64,000 bases of DNA from NCBI GenBank assembly GCA_003993805.1, contig RSEF01000003.1, positions 57,310,897 to 57,374,896 on the forward strand, read 5' to 3'. Shown here one piece after another: positions 13,101-28,100 of the stretch (its first letter is position 1; every line of letters begins with the position of its first letter). Under the pieces are notes generated by a model, which did no database searches, had not been told where the DNA came from, and worked only from the letters and a program-made list of their open reading frames with translations. This stretch comes from Himantopus leucocephalus. Taxonomy: Eukaryota > Chordata > Aves > Charadriiformes > Recurvirostridae. Both the position numbers and the translations under genes were made by a program.

Positions 13101-16100
13101 ACTACTGGAGGCGAACTTCTAATTGTGGTTGAGTGAAAAGTCAGGAGGGTCATGCTGTAATGGTAAGCAAAGGTAAGCAAACATTTTCTGATGCTGAACA
13201 TGTTTAACAAAGCAAATATGATTGCATGTCTGCTATCTCACCATTCAAGAGGTAGCCCACGTTTTTCTCACAGTCTCAGTTAGATCTTCCATCTTATGTG
13301 TAAGTTCCATCCCTTTAACTGTTCCTTACATAAAAGATTGACTCTAGAAAGGAATGCAATGTAGCTTTTTTCTCTTTTTTTATATAATGTATTCTAGTAG
13401 CTGCAAACAAGGGCATAATTGGCCAACTCTTCACTGAACATCAGTGGTCACATGGACTTTGTTCGGGAGTATCAGTATTTTTTTGTTACTACTGGAAACC
13501 TGCAGACCATAAGTACTAAATTAGCTGAAAGTATTTGTGAAAGTACATTCCACTGGGATATTAAAAGAGCATGTTTGTAGAGCAGAAGGGAGATTTTTTT
13601 CAAGACATGAAAGATGTCTCTGAGCACTTTAATTAATCTGTAAATATTGCTACTTAGGAATCCAAATAAATCACATTGTATGCCTGCCAAAGTAGATCGT
13701 GCTTTTCACAAGAAAGTAGATGAAATATGTGAAACTGACTCACAAAGTTAATGTTTCCCACCAGTAATAACACTCACTTCTATGTGCTTATGTCTGTTAA
13801 CATGACTCACTAAGTTCTTCTGCTTTTTTCCGTGAGATGGATGGCAGCAGAATGAATAGTACAGTGTTTCTGAGCTGTATCGCAGCCAAGATTTTGCTGC
13901 CAAAGAAGATCTAGCGGTGGCAAATACATCTTAAGCAAAGCGTTAAAAGAGCTGGCTTTGCAGTCTTTGGTTTAGACACTGTGATGTCAGGAAGGGGTAC
14001 GTATATAAGGTAGTATTTTGACACCATCACCACATAGATCGTTTAGTTTAATACTGCTGCTGTGTTTGGGGATGCAGTCTAAGTTCATTTGTTTATATAC
14101 CCGTGCTGTTCTACATACATGATGTGTAGTTGAAAGGAAGAAGTTTCAAAGGCAAAAAGGACAAATAAGTACCTGTTTTCTATTCCTTTAGAACATTTCC
14201 TAATAAGTAATTGTATTTAGAAGAGGGAGAATATCTTTGACACTAAAAACATAGTTTGGAAAATCTTGGTTATTCTCATAATTCTGCTGTAGATTTCCTC
14301 AGAGCTTTTCAGCTAGTTGCTTAGAATCAGCTCATCTGCTGTTTTCTGTTGCTAATTTTGAAGGCAGATGAGAGGCAAAGATCCCTTGCAAATTGTTTTT
14401 CAGTGGACTATAAAGTGAAGTGGAGGTATGTGTGGAGTGGAGATGGAACAGGCTGAGGGAACATAAGGCAATGGCATGACTGTTGGAATGGAGAAAGAGC
14501 AAAAACTGGAGTGAATTATTTTTTTAAAGGAAAAGGCAGTCTTGAGTGAAATAATTACAGTTAAGAAGGACAAAATAAGAATTTAATATTGCCTCTTATT
14601 CACTGCAGCTCATAATAGGCAACTCTGAAGTCATCCCATAAACTGCAGGGGAAACAATTGCCTTGAGTCATGTAGACAGGTTAAATACAGAATCTGCAGC
14701 TTATTATTGTAGGGTGTGACGTACCAGAACTGTGTTTCCTGTTCAACTTGGATTAAGGCAGTTGGTTTCACAAGACCTTTTGAAAAAATGGATGCAAGTT
14801 ATTTTTGTCTTGTTTCTATGCCAAATATTCTCCATCCTCTGCCTCCCTTGTGCAACCTGATAAAACTTCAGTACATATCACTGTGAGCAAAACTTTTCTT
14901 ACATTTCTTCAAAAATGTTCTTTACAGATGGTTGTGGTGATTTATAGCTCTAATGGGGTAAAATAATGATCTTGGTTATGATGCATGAACATTTATACCC
15001 ATCTCTGAGATCAAAATTTGGTGCATAAGTTTTGAAAGATTTTTTTTTTTCTTTAGTCTTGCTTTTTCATAGATGTGTTGCTGTAGAAAGCATGACCAGT
15101 AAGGAACATTTCACTTCTTGCTCTAAAATTATTTCAGAGATCTCTTTAAAACATTCCAGATTGCATCCTAAGGAAATGAGGGACATTTTCACAGGTATGA
15201 TTGTCAGTTGCAGTTCTTATGTTCCTAAATCACTTTCATCTATGTGTAAAGTTTGGAAAGGCAAGACGAAGCAGGATTGTACATTAAACTACTTGTAAAA
15301 GTTTTTCTAAAAAAAAGAAGGTTGTTTTCCAAGGTGGGGGCCTGGTAAATAGTCTGCAGCTGATGTGGTTGTTGGTACAAAGTGCAGCATAAGAGCCAGA
15401 CCTGGAGCCTTGATCACTTCACAGGAAAAAGTTTTCTATTTTTTTGGATTGCTTTCTACTGGCCTTAGTGCTGGCCCCATTTGTCATGCACTTTGCAACT
15501 GTCAGCTGAATGTAACATGCTTTCTGCTACTGGGCTGCACATGAAATCGAGGGAAAATTACCATAAATTTTCCACCCAGTATACTTCCATTAATTACTTT
15601 TTTTTTTTTATAAGAACTGTTGTGCTCCTTTTTTGAGAAAAAAGACTGGAGTTTGGCCTGTCTCCTACTCCAGATATGCAGGGAGCCTCCATAGACTGGC
15701 TGCAGTGGTAGTACTGGCAGAGCCACTGACTTTAGGAAACTGATTTAGTGTTAATTCTCCCTTTGGTCTTGAGGATGCACTGCCAGCATTTTAAAACTCA
15801 GCTTCCTGACTTATTTGATCTTATGCTTAAGGGGTGACTGCTAGTTTCATGGCTTTAGTATTTTTTTTTCCATGTTGCTGGACAGAACAAACATAAATAC
15901 CTTGAATACTGTTTAGCTCCTTTCAGAGGCTGTAACCCCATAATGTGCTTCCTAATGTTGCTGCCAGGTGAATTTGACTGGACCACGTGATGCATTTTTG
16001 TTGTGATTGGTGTTAGTCACTTCAAGTGCTGCTTGCATAAAAACAGTTTGCAGTTCACTGGAAACTTAAAAGGAGCAGTATTTTTAATATAATTACAGGA

Positions 16101-19100
16101 TTGGAAATGGTAGTGAAATGCAGTTTTGAAAAGTTAAGGCTGCAGGGATTAATGGAATAGTCTCAACTGTTTTAAGGGGAAATACCTTCTAGCTTTAAGG
16201 AATGTCTGTGTGTTTCAGTTTGATCTATTTCATTAAAGTTGTGATATTTTCACAGTTTGCTCAGCAAAACCAATTTAATTTAAAAAAAAATCCTCTTTCT
16301 TGTGCCATGGCTTCACAAATCCACCTAGCATAGAAAATTATGTGTTGTGTTGATGGCACGGGATTTTGTTGGGTTTTTTTTGTTTTGTTTCGTTTTTTCT
16401 ATTTTTGGGGTGTGTGTGGTGGGTTTAGTAAACCAGAAATGCAACTTCTTGCATTCTGTTGTGAGATTTACTGGATAATAAAAATGAATTGTTAAGGAAC
16501 AAAAAGAATTTTTCAGTAAATTCTCGATAGCTAAAAATGTTGTTTTCCTTGCAATGAATGAACAATTACCAAATAACTTAGCATCTGCAATTTTTAGAAA
16601 TGGAGAAAGTTGATTTTAATTATGCTTTTTATAAAAATTACTTGCTTCAGTAGCAGCATCTGTCCCGATTGAAGCAATTGAAGCAATTTCTACCCTTAGA
16701 TTTAAGAGCATTTAGGTAGGGTTGTGGCTGATACTTCTGTTTTCATGTTACGTAGCTATTTTCAACAGGAAAGATTATGGCTTGCTGACATTTACATACC
16801 AGAAAAGAAACCACATTGACTCTTTAAAGTTTAAATTTAGAAGTAAATGGACTGATTTTTGGCATTAGTATATCTATAATAATAATAATCAGAGTTTCAA
16901 TGACTGGCAAAAAAGCAGAAGCATTTTTCCTGTGGCTGGTAATGTTAGGTTTCTGCCATATTAGGTGCTATTTGGATATGTAATGCTTTTGTTTTATTCC
17001 TTGGAATAGCATTTTCAGTCTGACAAAATGCCTAAGTGAAAGCATGACTGGAGGTAGTCAGTTATCATTTCTATCACAAACTTGTCCAATGTAGTTATCA
17101 ATATATTTAAAAACATTGGCAGCCTGGGTTGAGGGGAAAGACATTGGGGCAAGACAGCGTGAGAAAAAAAGGTTTGGGGTTGAAAGAAGAGGTTCCCAGA
17201 CATAAACTGATGTTGCTGGCAAAGGAGGGAAGATGGGGAAAGCTGTATTTCATGGGGTGTAGCTGTATGTCTTAGTGGTGGGTAATTCCTTAGACCTTAA
17301 TGGAGACACGATTAAAAGATGAATAGCAGAGTAGTGTTTTAATAGCATTAATTTTGCTGTGTGAGGTTCTAAAAAGATGAAGGGCTGACAGGAGCCATAC
17401 CTCTACTCAGGACCCTGTGGCTACATTTTGTGCTGTGAAAAAAATGGGGCAGGGCACAGGCTTGAGTGCTGTCAGTAGGATATAGTGATTAGCTTGCTCC
17501 CTATGCCAACAGCAACATGTGCACCAGGCAAGGGTCTTCTTCCATCAGACAGTACAGTGGTAGCCCAGAGCTGATTCCCAGGGACACTGTCCAAATATCA
17601 CCTGGAATGAAGGTGATATCAGGGCACAGGGCTTGGGACTTTTTTTCCAAGGCACAGGGTTAGAGATATTTGTTAAGCTGGGGCTGTGGTGTAGGATTTC
17701 TGCATTCTGGCTGTTTTGTAATGTATCCAGTGTGATTTAAGCAAATCAGAGAGGTTGGAGTTGATCTGAAGACCACCTCAGCTCACAGAGCAGTCTAGGA
17801 GCACAACGAGGCAAAGCAGGCTAGCTTTATTGTACCTTAAATACGTTTGTCTCTTTTCCTCCTTTTTTCTTTCTCCAGTTTTCTGGGCTGTAAGTGTGAG
17901 GCATAACACTGTAAACTCCTTTGCCAGCCTGCGTCTGTTCGAAGGCATCGTGAAAAGTGCATGAAGGATGCTCCATAATTTGGAGTATTGTAAGGAAACT
18001 TATTCTGTGTGTATAGGATCATAGAATGATTTGGGTTGAAAGGGACCTTTAGAGATCGTAGAATCATAGAATGGTTTAGGTTGGAAGGGACCTTAAAGAT
18101 CACCTAGTTCCAACCCCCCTGCCATGGGCACGGACACCTCCCACTAGACCAGGTTGCTCAAAGCCCCATCCAGCCTGGCCTTGAACGCTTTCAGGGATGG
18201 GGTCTCCACAACTTCCCTGGACAATTTGTTCCAGTGCTTCACCACCCTCAGAGTGAAAAATTTCTTCCTAATATCCATTCTAAGTATCCCCTCTTCTAGT
18301 TTGAAGCCATTACCCTGCGTCCTATCACTACATGCCCTTGTAAAAAGTTCCTCTCCAGCTGTCTTGTAGGCGCCCTTCAGATACTGGAAAGCTGCTATAA
18401 GGTCTCCCCGGAGCCTTCTCTTCTCCAGGTTGAACAACCCCAACTCTCTCAGCCTGTCTTCTTAGGAGAGGTGCTCCAGCCCTCTGATCATCTTCATGGC
18501 CCTCCTCTGAACCATCTCCAACAGGTCCATGTCCTTCTTATGTTGAGGGCTCCAGAGCTGGATGCAATATTCCAGGTGCGGTCTCATCTAGTCCAACCTT
18601 AATCTTTTAGCAGATCAGATTTCTCAAAGCCCCATCCAACCTGACCTTGAATGCTTCCAGGGATGAGGAACAACAGCTTCTCTGGGCAACTTGTTCCAGT
18701 GTCTCACCAGTGTCTCATTGTAAAAACTTTCTTCATTACAGCCAATTTAAATCTACCCTCTTTCAGTTTAAAACTGCTACACCTTGTCCTGTCACTACAG
18801 GCCCTGGTAAAAAGTCTCCCCATCTTTCTGATAAGCCCACTTTATATATTGAAAGGTTGCAATAAGGTCTCCCAGAAGTCTTCTCTTCTCCAGGCTGAAC
18901 AACCCCAACTCTCTCATGTGGGGTTACTGCACAGTGGCGCAGGAAAGAGTATTACAGTTTCAGAAAGCCACCAATCTGCTGATGCTTCAGGGACAATGCC
19001 GTAGCTTCTTAGCTGTGATTTACTGGTTTTGAGCTCATTAGCTATTGATTTGGGATAGTAGAGATGCTGGACTTCTACGTGTGTAAATGTGTCTTCCATT

Positions 19101-22100
19101 TGGATGACTGGTTGAGTGAAGGAGGTAGTAAAAAGAATCTAGGGTCTCTGCTAAGGGACAGCAAGCTTCTAGGTAAGGCAAAACTGTGTAGTTTTGATTG
19201 GCTTTTCTGTCATGCTTTAGTCCTACTCGTTGCCTTCTTGAACTAAAAAATTGCTTTGTTTAGACCCAGTTATTTTCCACCAGTTACAAGCTCCTCAAAG
19301 GACAGAAGCACAGATTACAAGCTCACTATTATGAAATTGTTGTTCTTTTCGGCTATTTTAATGTTGAATTTCCTATTAGATCTCTTCTGAACTCTTTAGG
19401 AAAGTTTAAGGTCACTGAGGCCAATGAAAGTGCTTGTATTCTTTGTCTCAGAGTCCCAGCCAGACAGCTCACTGAGTCTGCAACTACTGCTTTTCTGTGC
19501 CTTAAGTTGACTGGTAGTAAGGCATATTAATAGTGTTTCTATACATTGCTTCCAGATTCTCATGAGTGAAGTTTACTTTGAGCTGATCAGTTTTGAATGG
19601 TTTCAGCAAAGTCACAGAAGCTATTAGCTATCCTGAGAGACAGCTAACTCCTCCTAACCCCTTCTGGAGGCTGCAAGACAGTATTTAGTCAGGTATGAAC
19701 TACCATGGCAATAACTGATGTATCTCCTATGCTTAATCCTATATACTTAGGCACCCTCATGTGCAAAGGAGGAATAAACTATCAGGTTCTATAGATTTCT
19801 AACCCTCCACTATGGTGTCATCTAGAAAAGTACAGAGGACATACTTCTTAAAAACACTTAAGGAGAACACAGCAAACCCTTGTTACAGAAAGAAATGTGA
19901 TGAGCAGAGCTTTTTAGTAAATACCACCTACACTGGCCTTTATGCAAAACTGGAGTCAGCAGAACAGAATGAATAAGATCTAATCTCCCACCTTGTCCTG
20001 ATTCCAGTCCCATGTGCCTACGCAAATATTCTGGCCCTGCTGAAAACCACCCCTAACTGAAGTTTCTGTGGCAAGCCTGTGATCTAGAAGCAAGGACTCC
20101 CCTGCTGGTGTTTTAGAAAAAAAATGATTGTTGCATGAGAGTTGGTCTGCATTTTCAGACAGTGGGCCACTGCGGAGGGTTGAAGAGTGGTCCTACAAAG
20201 CGTTCCTTTTGCTGTCTGAAACCATGCTGTCATTGACTGTCACGGTGCCCTTAGCTAATTAGCTTGCTCTTGGCTGGTCAGCTGTTGTTTCTGCTATGCT
20301 AGAGCAATAAATCTTGGCGCACATCTACATTTCCTTACTAACTGGAATGAATAAGATGACATTGTCTCCATTAGAGGCCAATTTAAGTAAATCAAACGGT
20401 TTCTTCCTAGCAAAGCCAGTGTTTTCAGAACAATTGTGCTACTGTTTCTTAATTACTTTATCATTTCAGAGAGAATGAGCAGAGGCTGAAATCCTGCTGT
20501 GTACATAAAATCTGATTAGAATGGTGTTCTCAAGCTTCAAAACGTATCTTCTAGTTTTGGCGCCCTAAAGTTCAGCTGCTTCATGATTTCACATTTTGCT
20601 TCATAACCATGAGCGCTGGAATTCTTTTTAGTGATAACTGAGATTGTCGTCTAATCACGTACACTCTTTTGTGACATAAAATCAAAATCTCAAGAACTGG
20701 TAATACTGAAACTTTCTGAATGGCTGAACGCACCCAGCTTCAGCTGAAGCCAGTAAGAAATTGGAATGCCTCATATCTTTAAAATTCAGAAGTCAGTTGA
20801 AAAATCCATAGTGGGGAATACACTTTGTCTCATAAATGACCGGTCTTTTACCTTTCCCTTCAATCAAAGCCAATGACAGCTATAGTTCTCTAGGGTGGTG
20901 AAATTTGATTTTTGAGTAGTGTCCCAGCACCAAGCTCATTGCAGTTCATAAAGTAACATACTCTAATGAGCAAAGGATGGGAATGTGTAAGTATTGTGGA
21001 ATATTATGCAATTGCACTCACCTGCAGTCTAAAGGAATTCAGAAATGTAAACAAACATAGGCCCTGTGCTTGTTTGTATTTGTTTTCTTCTGAAGCAAAG
21101 ATACTGGCCTCTGCTGGAGCCCTGTCAGCATTGCATGTGACAGGACTAATGTGAAATGGCATAGCCTGTGTCTACCTGTAACCCTTTTGTAACTATCGCC
21201 TTCTAGGTAACACTCGGCTGCACTTTCTGGTCCTGGTGACAGGCTGTACGTCGGTGGGAAAAATCCTGGATGCGGAAGTTTACAAAATTACTGCAACAGA
21301 TTTCTGTCCTCTCCAGGAGGAAACCAAGGAAGAGGAGCGCGTTACTGCCTTGAAGAAAATACTGAACTCTGGGATGTTCTATTTCTCCTGGCCTAATGCA
21401 GGCTCAAACTTTGACCTGACTGTGCGGGCTCAGAAGCAGGGTGATAACCACTATGAATCTGGTAACTCGTTCTTCTGGTTAGTACTGCATGTTATACCAA
21501 AGTCTTTTGTCATCCCCAGCTGGATCTTATCGGTCAAACATTCTCAGAGGGAAATGAGCATATGCATTTCAGGTGCACCTCCTTTCATTTCACTGTCATG
21601 CCATTTTACAGGGAATGTGGCCTTAGTGAGTTATGGTAAACCTGGGTCAAACAAGTAACTTCTGTTTAATTAAAACTAATCCGATAGTGAAATGCAATTC
21701 TAATAACTGGACACTTTTTGTTTTTAAGAAGGAAACGCAAGATGTATTGTTCACACTATAGAAACATGTTTCTGTATGTCATGAATAGTTTCCCCTGCGT
21801 TTTTTTTAATAATTTTCTTTAAAAGTTATCCAATAGAAACTTGCACTCGAACTGTTCATAAATGCCATCATCTGTGCTGAAGTATCTTTTATTTCTTAGA
21901 AGTGTATGTGTTTCAAGTCAGTAGTTTTAATGTTTCAATAATGTGCCCTAGTTTTAGTATTGAAAACATCAATATTAATATGTTTGTAGCTCAGTGTAAA
22001 TGTTTGTTGCATAGAAGGAAACTCCTGTGATACACTGCTCTGTCCTACTTACTTTCTTGTGCTTATAAAGCAAAGAAGAAGTATTTCTTGTTGTGGTAAG

Positions 22101-25100
22101 TATTGGTTGACACACAAATGCTGGGTTTTGTCTTCCCTAAGTGGGTTCACTGTTGATGTGTAATTCAGTTTGTTTGCTTTACAAGTTCTGGCAGAATGCT
22201 TGAATTCCTATACCCTCATTTTTTTCTTTTTAAACAAAGATAGTTGTACAGGAAGCATAGCTGTACTGGAAATAAATGAGGGTTATATGATGTAGGTGGA
22301 AAATTACTGGCAGAGTTAAATGTGGGTGAGCTGCTAGAATGTGTGATAAGTCTTGTGGCCCAAAGTAGGTGAATATTAAATAAGCAAAAAAGGTTATAAT
22401 GGGTGATAAATAAACATGAGAGAGCAGTTCATTCAGGCTAAGTAATCTTTCTAGCTGTGATGTGATTTTGACTGGTAAGATCCAGTGTTTTGAGTTTAAC
22501 TCAGAAGAGACATATATAAAACTTGCTTTCAACTGTGCTAATTATGCATCCCTCTCAAAAATCTCTCCAAGCACGTCAAGTTAGACAGATAGCACAAACG
22601 AGCTGTGTTCCAGTGATGAAACTCCTAAGGTGGCGATATCCCTTAATAAAAAAACAACCTTTAAAGCAACTCTTTTTACCTGTACTGTCTTTTGAAACTT
22701 TTCTTCTTGGAAGATAGGTATTTGACCTTTCCTTCTTTGCTGCTTCTGGCTAATCTAGAAGTAGGCCTTGAAGAGGTTCCACTCTCCTATGTGCTGTAGA
22801 ACAGGGGTGAATGGCAACAGCATCACATTTAGCGCAAAAAGATGTTCCAAAGAAAATTTATCTTGAGGCAATTATGTGATATGGGAGATTTCAGACCAAA
22901 CAACAGATTCTTGAGAAAAGTAAACAATGGAATAAATAGTTACATGATGAAAAGTGCCAGATGACCTTAGTTATAAGCAAGACAGACTGCCTGTTAAATG
23001 AACTGCAACAACAAAAAAATTCTGCTGGAATTTGTCAGAATGAGGACTTCCTCTGTGAGTAGAGCTAGGAGGAGGAGGTGGAAGATACCAAAAATTGTTT
23101 TAGACCTGCTTTTTTGGTTACATATTAAGTTTAAAAATGTAATAATGACTTGCACCTTTTTCAGAGAAATGTTGTGCTCTAGAAGAACAATTCTTCAGGG
23201 GGTTCACTAGATGTAATAACTCTTGTATAGATCTGCTGTTGAGCAATAAATGATCATAAAAGGGCCCTCGTCTGTGACTAAAGGCACATTTTGAAAAACT
23301 AAATGAGGAAAACCATCATAATAGAAGAGACTAGCATCACTGTTAACCAGGAATGATACGTTTCTTGGGTTGTTTATCGTAAAACAAATTGAAGGTTAAA
23401 CCAGACATTCCTCTTAATTTTAGTAGCACTTTTTGCAATATCTCCATTGACTTATGGGTCCAGATTCTGCTTGGAAAAAATTTCCTGAAAATCCTGGTGC
23501 TTTTTAAAATGTGTCTCCATCCTGTAGTGTATGCTAAGGTCTGGGCAGTACTGGTCAAAAAGTAATTAGGTTGACAGCACTGTAATTTATGAAAAAGATT
23601 ACTAAATATAAATGTATTTCTGGAGCTGAAAGAGGTGACATTTGCATCTGAATTTATAAGACGGAGGTACAAGGTCTAAGGACAACACCTTGACGGTAGC
23701 TGTGCTATTAAAATTTGCCATGTTCTGTTCACTGTAGTAGTTCACAAGGATTTCTTCCTGATATTTCCTGGTTTTGGATAAAGTAAAGGTACAACAAAAA
23801 AGGGGTCACGAAACATTAATTGCCTAAATTAGTGATTGTTGTGGGGTGGCACCCACACTTGTCCATCTTATTTTATGCAGTAATGTATCTGTATGCTGAA
23901 CCTTTCAGGAACCAACTATTGCATGTGCCCTTCAAACACTGCCAGGTGAACTGCTCTGACTGGTTGCTGAAAGTGATCTGTGGTGTAGTGGACATTCGCA
24001 CTGTTTATGCTTCCCACAAGAAGGCAAAAGCCTGCCTCATCTCTCGCATCAGCTGTGAGCGAGCTGGTGCCCGGTTTCACATTCGAGGGGTCAATGATGA
24101 TGGACATGTGTCTAACTTCGTTGAGACAGAGCAGGTAAGCAGATGTATCCAATAGCTTTGAATAATTCAGTCCACTCAAGTTTAATTGGGGCAGAGTTTC
24201 CAACAAGAATTAAAGGAGTTCAGTAAGTGTTTTTTCCAATAATATTTAAAATATTATTGCACGACAGATGTATTTGTTGTTGCCCATTAAGCATTTCTTT
24301 GTGATCTGTTGTTTTTCTGTGTTTCTGAGTTTTCCGTGCACACAATTTTCACTAATACTTCTGATTTTTTTTCCTGAATGTGAAAGTCTGGCCATTTGAT
24401 CTTGTAGTGAAATATAGACATGGGTTTTTAAACCATTCAGAGAGCTCTGTGTGTTAATTAATGACAAATCAACATGTGTAACAGTAAGTTTCTCAATTGC
24501 ACGAAACTTGCTTAGAATTATCAGTCATGAGGCCCATGTATTAAACAAAATAATGTTTTCAAATCTGTTCCAGAATAAATGTCACACTTTTATACATTCT
24601 GCATACATTTTAAAGTATATTTTTTCTAAAATTTTTCAGGTTTCCCATGCTATAGAATGTTGGAGAAGAACTAGTTTGAAAGATTTTTCTATAAAGTGAT
24701 GGTCTCTACACTTCATTTCTCTTTCATTCATTTTAAGTATCTCTGTTAGTCCATACCACCAGGTTTGCTTGACTAGCCATTGAAAGTCCCTTGCATTATG
24801 ATGGCATAACTATGTCTACACTCATGTAAAATAATTTGGTTAGGGATGCTGGGGGTGATTTTCAACAAGATCTTTGGAGCTAAGATTCACTTTTGACTCT
24901 TCAGGAAGTCACTTAGAATCATATAAAATCTTATGATCATAAATATCCAATTTTCATGCTACTCCTGTCTGCCGTATTGGATTGAAGCCATCGCTTCTTT
25001 GTACAGCAAGTTTTTCAGCTATGAAGTGAGGGTGATTATTAACTTCCTGCCTCACAGACTTTTGCAGACCAGTGAGAACAACATTTATAGAAGGTAGATA

Positions 25101-28100
25101 GTGTATGCTGTGCTATGGTGAAGACAAATGCTCAGCACTCAAATATATCATTCTAGTTAAGAGGAAGCTGCCCAGCAAAGGAGCTGTGTTCACTGGGAGT
25201 CAAATCATCTTTGGCTAATGAAAAGAAATGGAGAAAAACCACAATCTTCTCAGAGTAAGGCAAATTCCAGTGCAACTCGTTTTGGAAGAGACTTTGCTTT
25301 ATATTCCCCTTTGCTTTGAGGGGGGATTCTCTCCAGTGAGAGGTGGTATGACACAGTTTTTATACGTACATGGTGAAAACCTTATTTCCAGCTGATGCTG
25401 AAACAAAGTATATGGATGAAATGCATTCAGCAGGCTCCCTTGATTGACACAGCAACAGTCAGTTGTTTTTATTACACATGGTTTAGCTTACTACTTTGAA
25501 AGTGAACAAAAAGCAATGGACCCTGAAGAATCTGAAATCTGTGCCAGCTGAAAGGAGTGCTTTCTTATTCAAGTATAATCACCTTTTCCTTTTTGAATAG
25601 AAGTACTAATTACTAGCAGTCAGAACCATCATACAGAAATGGATGTCTCTATAAGCAGAATAGATAAATGGCTAGTAGTAGTTTTCAATAAAGGACAAGG
25701 ACCTGCTCCTAAAATCTGGTTGGTTTTAGTGTCTTCTGGGCACACCTACAAAACTGTATGTAGCGTAGATTGTTTTTTTCATATGTGTATGTATGTGTAG
25801 GTGCACATACAATGCACGTAGATTGCTTAGGTGATGCTCATAAGGGGAGGCTGATGAGACATCTCTACATGACACAGTGAGTGTAGCACAGAGATATTTA
25901 AGGTAGCTGTGTCATTACTTGTTCCGGAAGAATTGTAGCTGTGTCATTGTAGGACTGTGCCTGACTGCTGAGAGTGGCAACCCCCCTCAAAACTGCCCGT
26001 ACTTTTGCACTAGTATTTCCTCGTGGCATTGTGTGAGTGTAGTGGCTCACACTCAGTGCTGTCCTTTCTGTTATCCCCGGCATGAGGCAGGCATGCCTTC
26101 AGGTGCCTGTTTGTCCAAAATCCACCAATGTTTGGGCACTTTCAAAATTTCCTCTGAGATGTTCCCTTGATGGTACAGCTTTAACCTTTTCACCTGGTCC
26201 TGCCTAGGAACACCTGTAGAGTAGCTAGCTTATACTTGACAGTCCTGTGTTGCTCAGCAGAGGGCTTGGAGGGTTTGCAGACTGGTATTCCCCAGACTGC
26301 TGGTGAGGTTTGATCCCCAAGACATGCTCAAAGCATGCACAGTGTTACAATTGGGACTTTCTGCCCAGTGGTCAATTGGGGATGTGGGTGGCTTTTTGCT
26401 CATGTCCCTCCTTTTTCTGGTTCGCTTGTATTTTCAGTAGGCCGGCCTGGCAGCTTTCCACTTAGTGTTCAGGCTTCCACAAATTCTGCTTGTTAGATGC
26501 CAAACTCTTCCCCTGCAGTGCTTGGATCTCTAATGTCAGCCTCTGATTTCTCTGCTAATAATTCTCTTTTGTGCCTCTGCTCCAAAGCAACTGTAAGTCA
26601 AGTCCTGCAGCATCTGCATCTTTCTAGAAAGTCTGTCAGTGCATTGAGAGATGCAGATAGGTCTGCTCACCAAAAAGTGGAATTTTCCCCTGGAACTTGG
26701 GAACAGAAGAAGGGACATATGCCATTTTAAGTAATAACTTGGTACAGTCTGCTCTTTTGGTGCGTTCTCATGAGCATTAGCGCAAAGTACATTACTCTGG
26801 ATTTGAAGAATGTTCTCTTGCTGAAATGCAGAGGAAAGAAAATGTTAGAAAGGGTTGTCAGCTTTCTTTCAGATCAGTCTCACATTGGCAGCACTGCACT
26901 TAACAGTTGTCTAATTATGGGAAATACTTCTGCTATCCTGCTCGCTAGTTGGGTCATAAGTAACTCATTCTATTTAATTATATTCCTGGAGCATGTTATG
27001 TTGCAAATGATTAGCATGAAAAATAAGACGGCCTTTGCATCCCAGCAGAAAACCTGAGGAAGGGCTCCTGGTGAGTGACAAAACAGTACTTGGTTGCTAA
27101 TGCTTCGCTTAGCTGGGGTTGGGTCAGCCTCTTCACAGGAACTGATATGCTTTGTTCCTGTTCAGCCAGGGGCTGCCGTGAAGTGGGAGGACTGAAGGCT
27201 TTTGAGTGTTTTGCAATTGGGTAAGCAAAAGTGCAGGAGTGAAATGGTTATAGGGTGAAAGGCTTGAGTAGGTTGAAAATTATAACAAGGGTTTGCAATT
27301 TTAAAGGATTGTGTGGTTTTGCCTGGTTTTTGTTTTTAAAGGAGAAAAGAAGGTTGCTGTTGCTAATGGTGATAAACACTAGTTTTACCAAGATGTGTAT
27401 CCTAAGAAAGCAAAGCTGGGCTAACCACTGGGATGCCTGAGATCCAGTTCTAGCTGGCATCCACTTACCATTAGGAAGGAAGAGTCCTAGAATAAACTCT
27501 CTCCTGCTTTCATAGTAGACTACTGACTAATCGCCTATGAGGTAATATCTTGGCTGAATAACATTTTGTTTCTATTTGCTGCAGCCTGTACAGTATAATG
27601 GCATGCTGGCTGTGTGCTTTCATGGATAAATAGCACCCTAGGATTCTGAAAAGCCAGGACTTTCTCCCCCTTCATAAGAATTACTTCTAACATTTTTCTG
27701 TTTTTAGAAGAGGGAGAAACAATTAGTCTTATCTCCAGGCAGCTCTTTTATGCATAAATGGTATGCTTTTGTCTCCCACTGAGTTAGCCTTGTGGCATTT
27801 TAGCTCTGCAATGAGTCATTTTTTTGTGGGCTCACTTAACTGCTGTGACTCACAGTGTTTGAGAAGAAGGGGGAAAAAGTTAAATATCTCACTTCACTTT
27901 TCCTTTTTTTTTTTTTAAAAAAAAAGCTACTAGTAGATCTTTCAGATATTTAATCATTTGGCTTGCATCTTTACAAAGAAAAAAGAAGAAAGAAAAAATG
28001 GTAGGAAACAAAGAAAAACAAAATATGAAGGGAAGATAAAAGAGAGCTTTTTTGAAATCACTTTAATGTGTACTTCCAGATTTGCTGACAGTATTTTGTA

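Larger units (their letters stand above)
11610..21206 (+). other. SYNJ2: SYNJ2 intron 2 (9.6 kb)
   Basis: It holds the nested CR1 pair at 18016-18917, a short inverted repeat at 17595-17619, and T- or G-rich low-complexity sequence around 16370-16420. I see no gene in the rest. Confidence 0.85.

Noticed and set aside
18144..18443. 99-codon minus-strand open frame as a host gene
   Set aside because: It is the C-terminal end of CR1 ORF2 inside a CR1 copy, without reverse transcriptase core, so it belongs to the mobile element.
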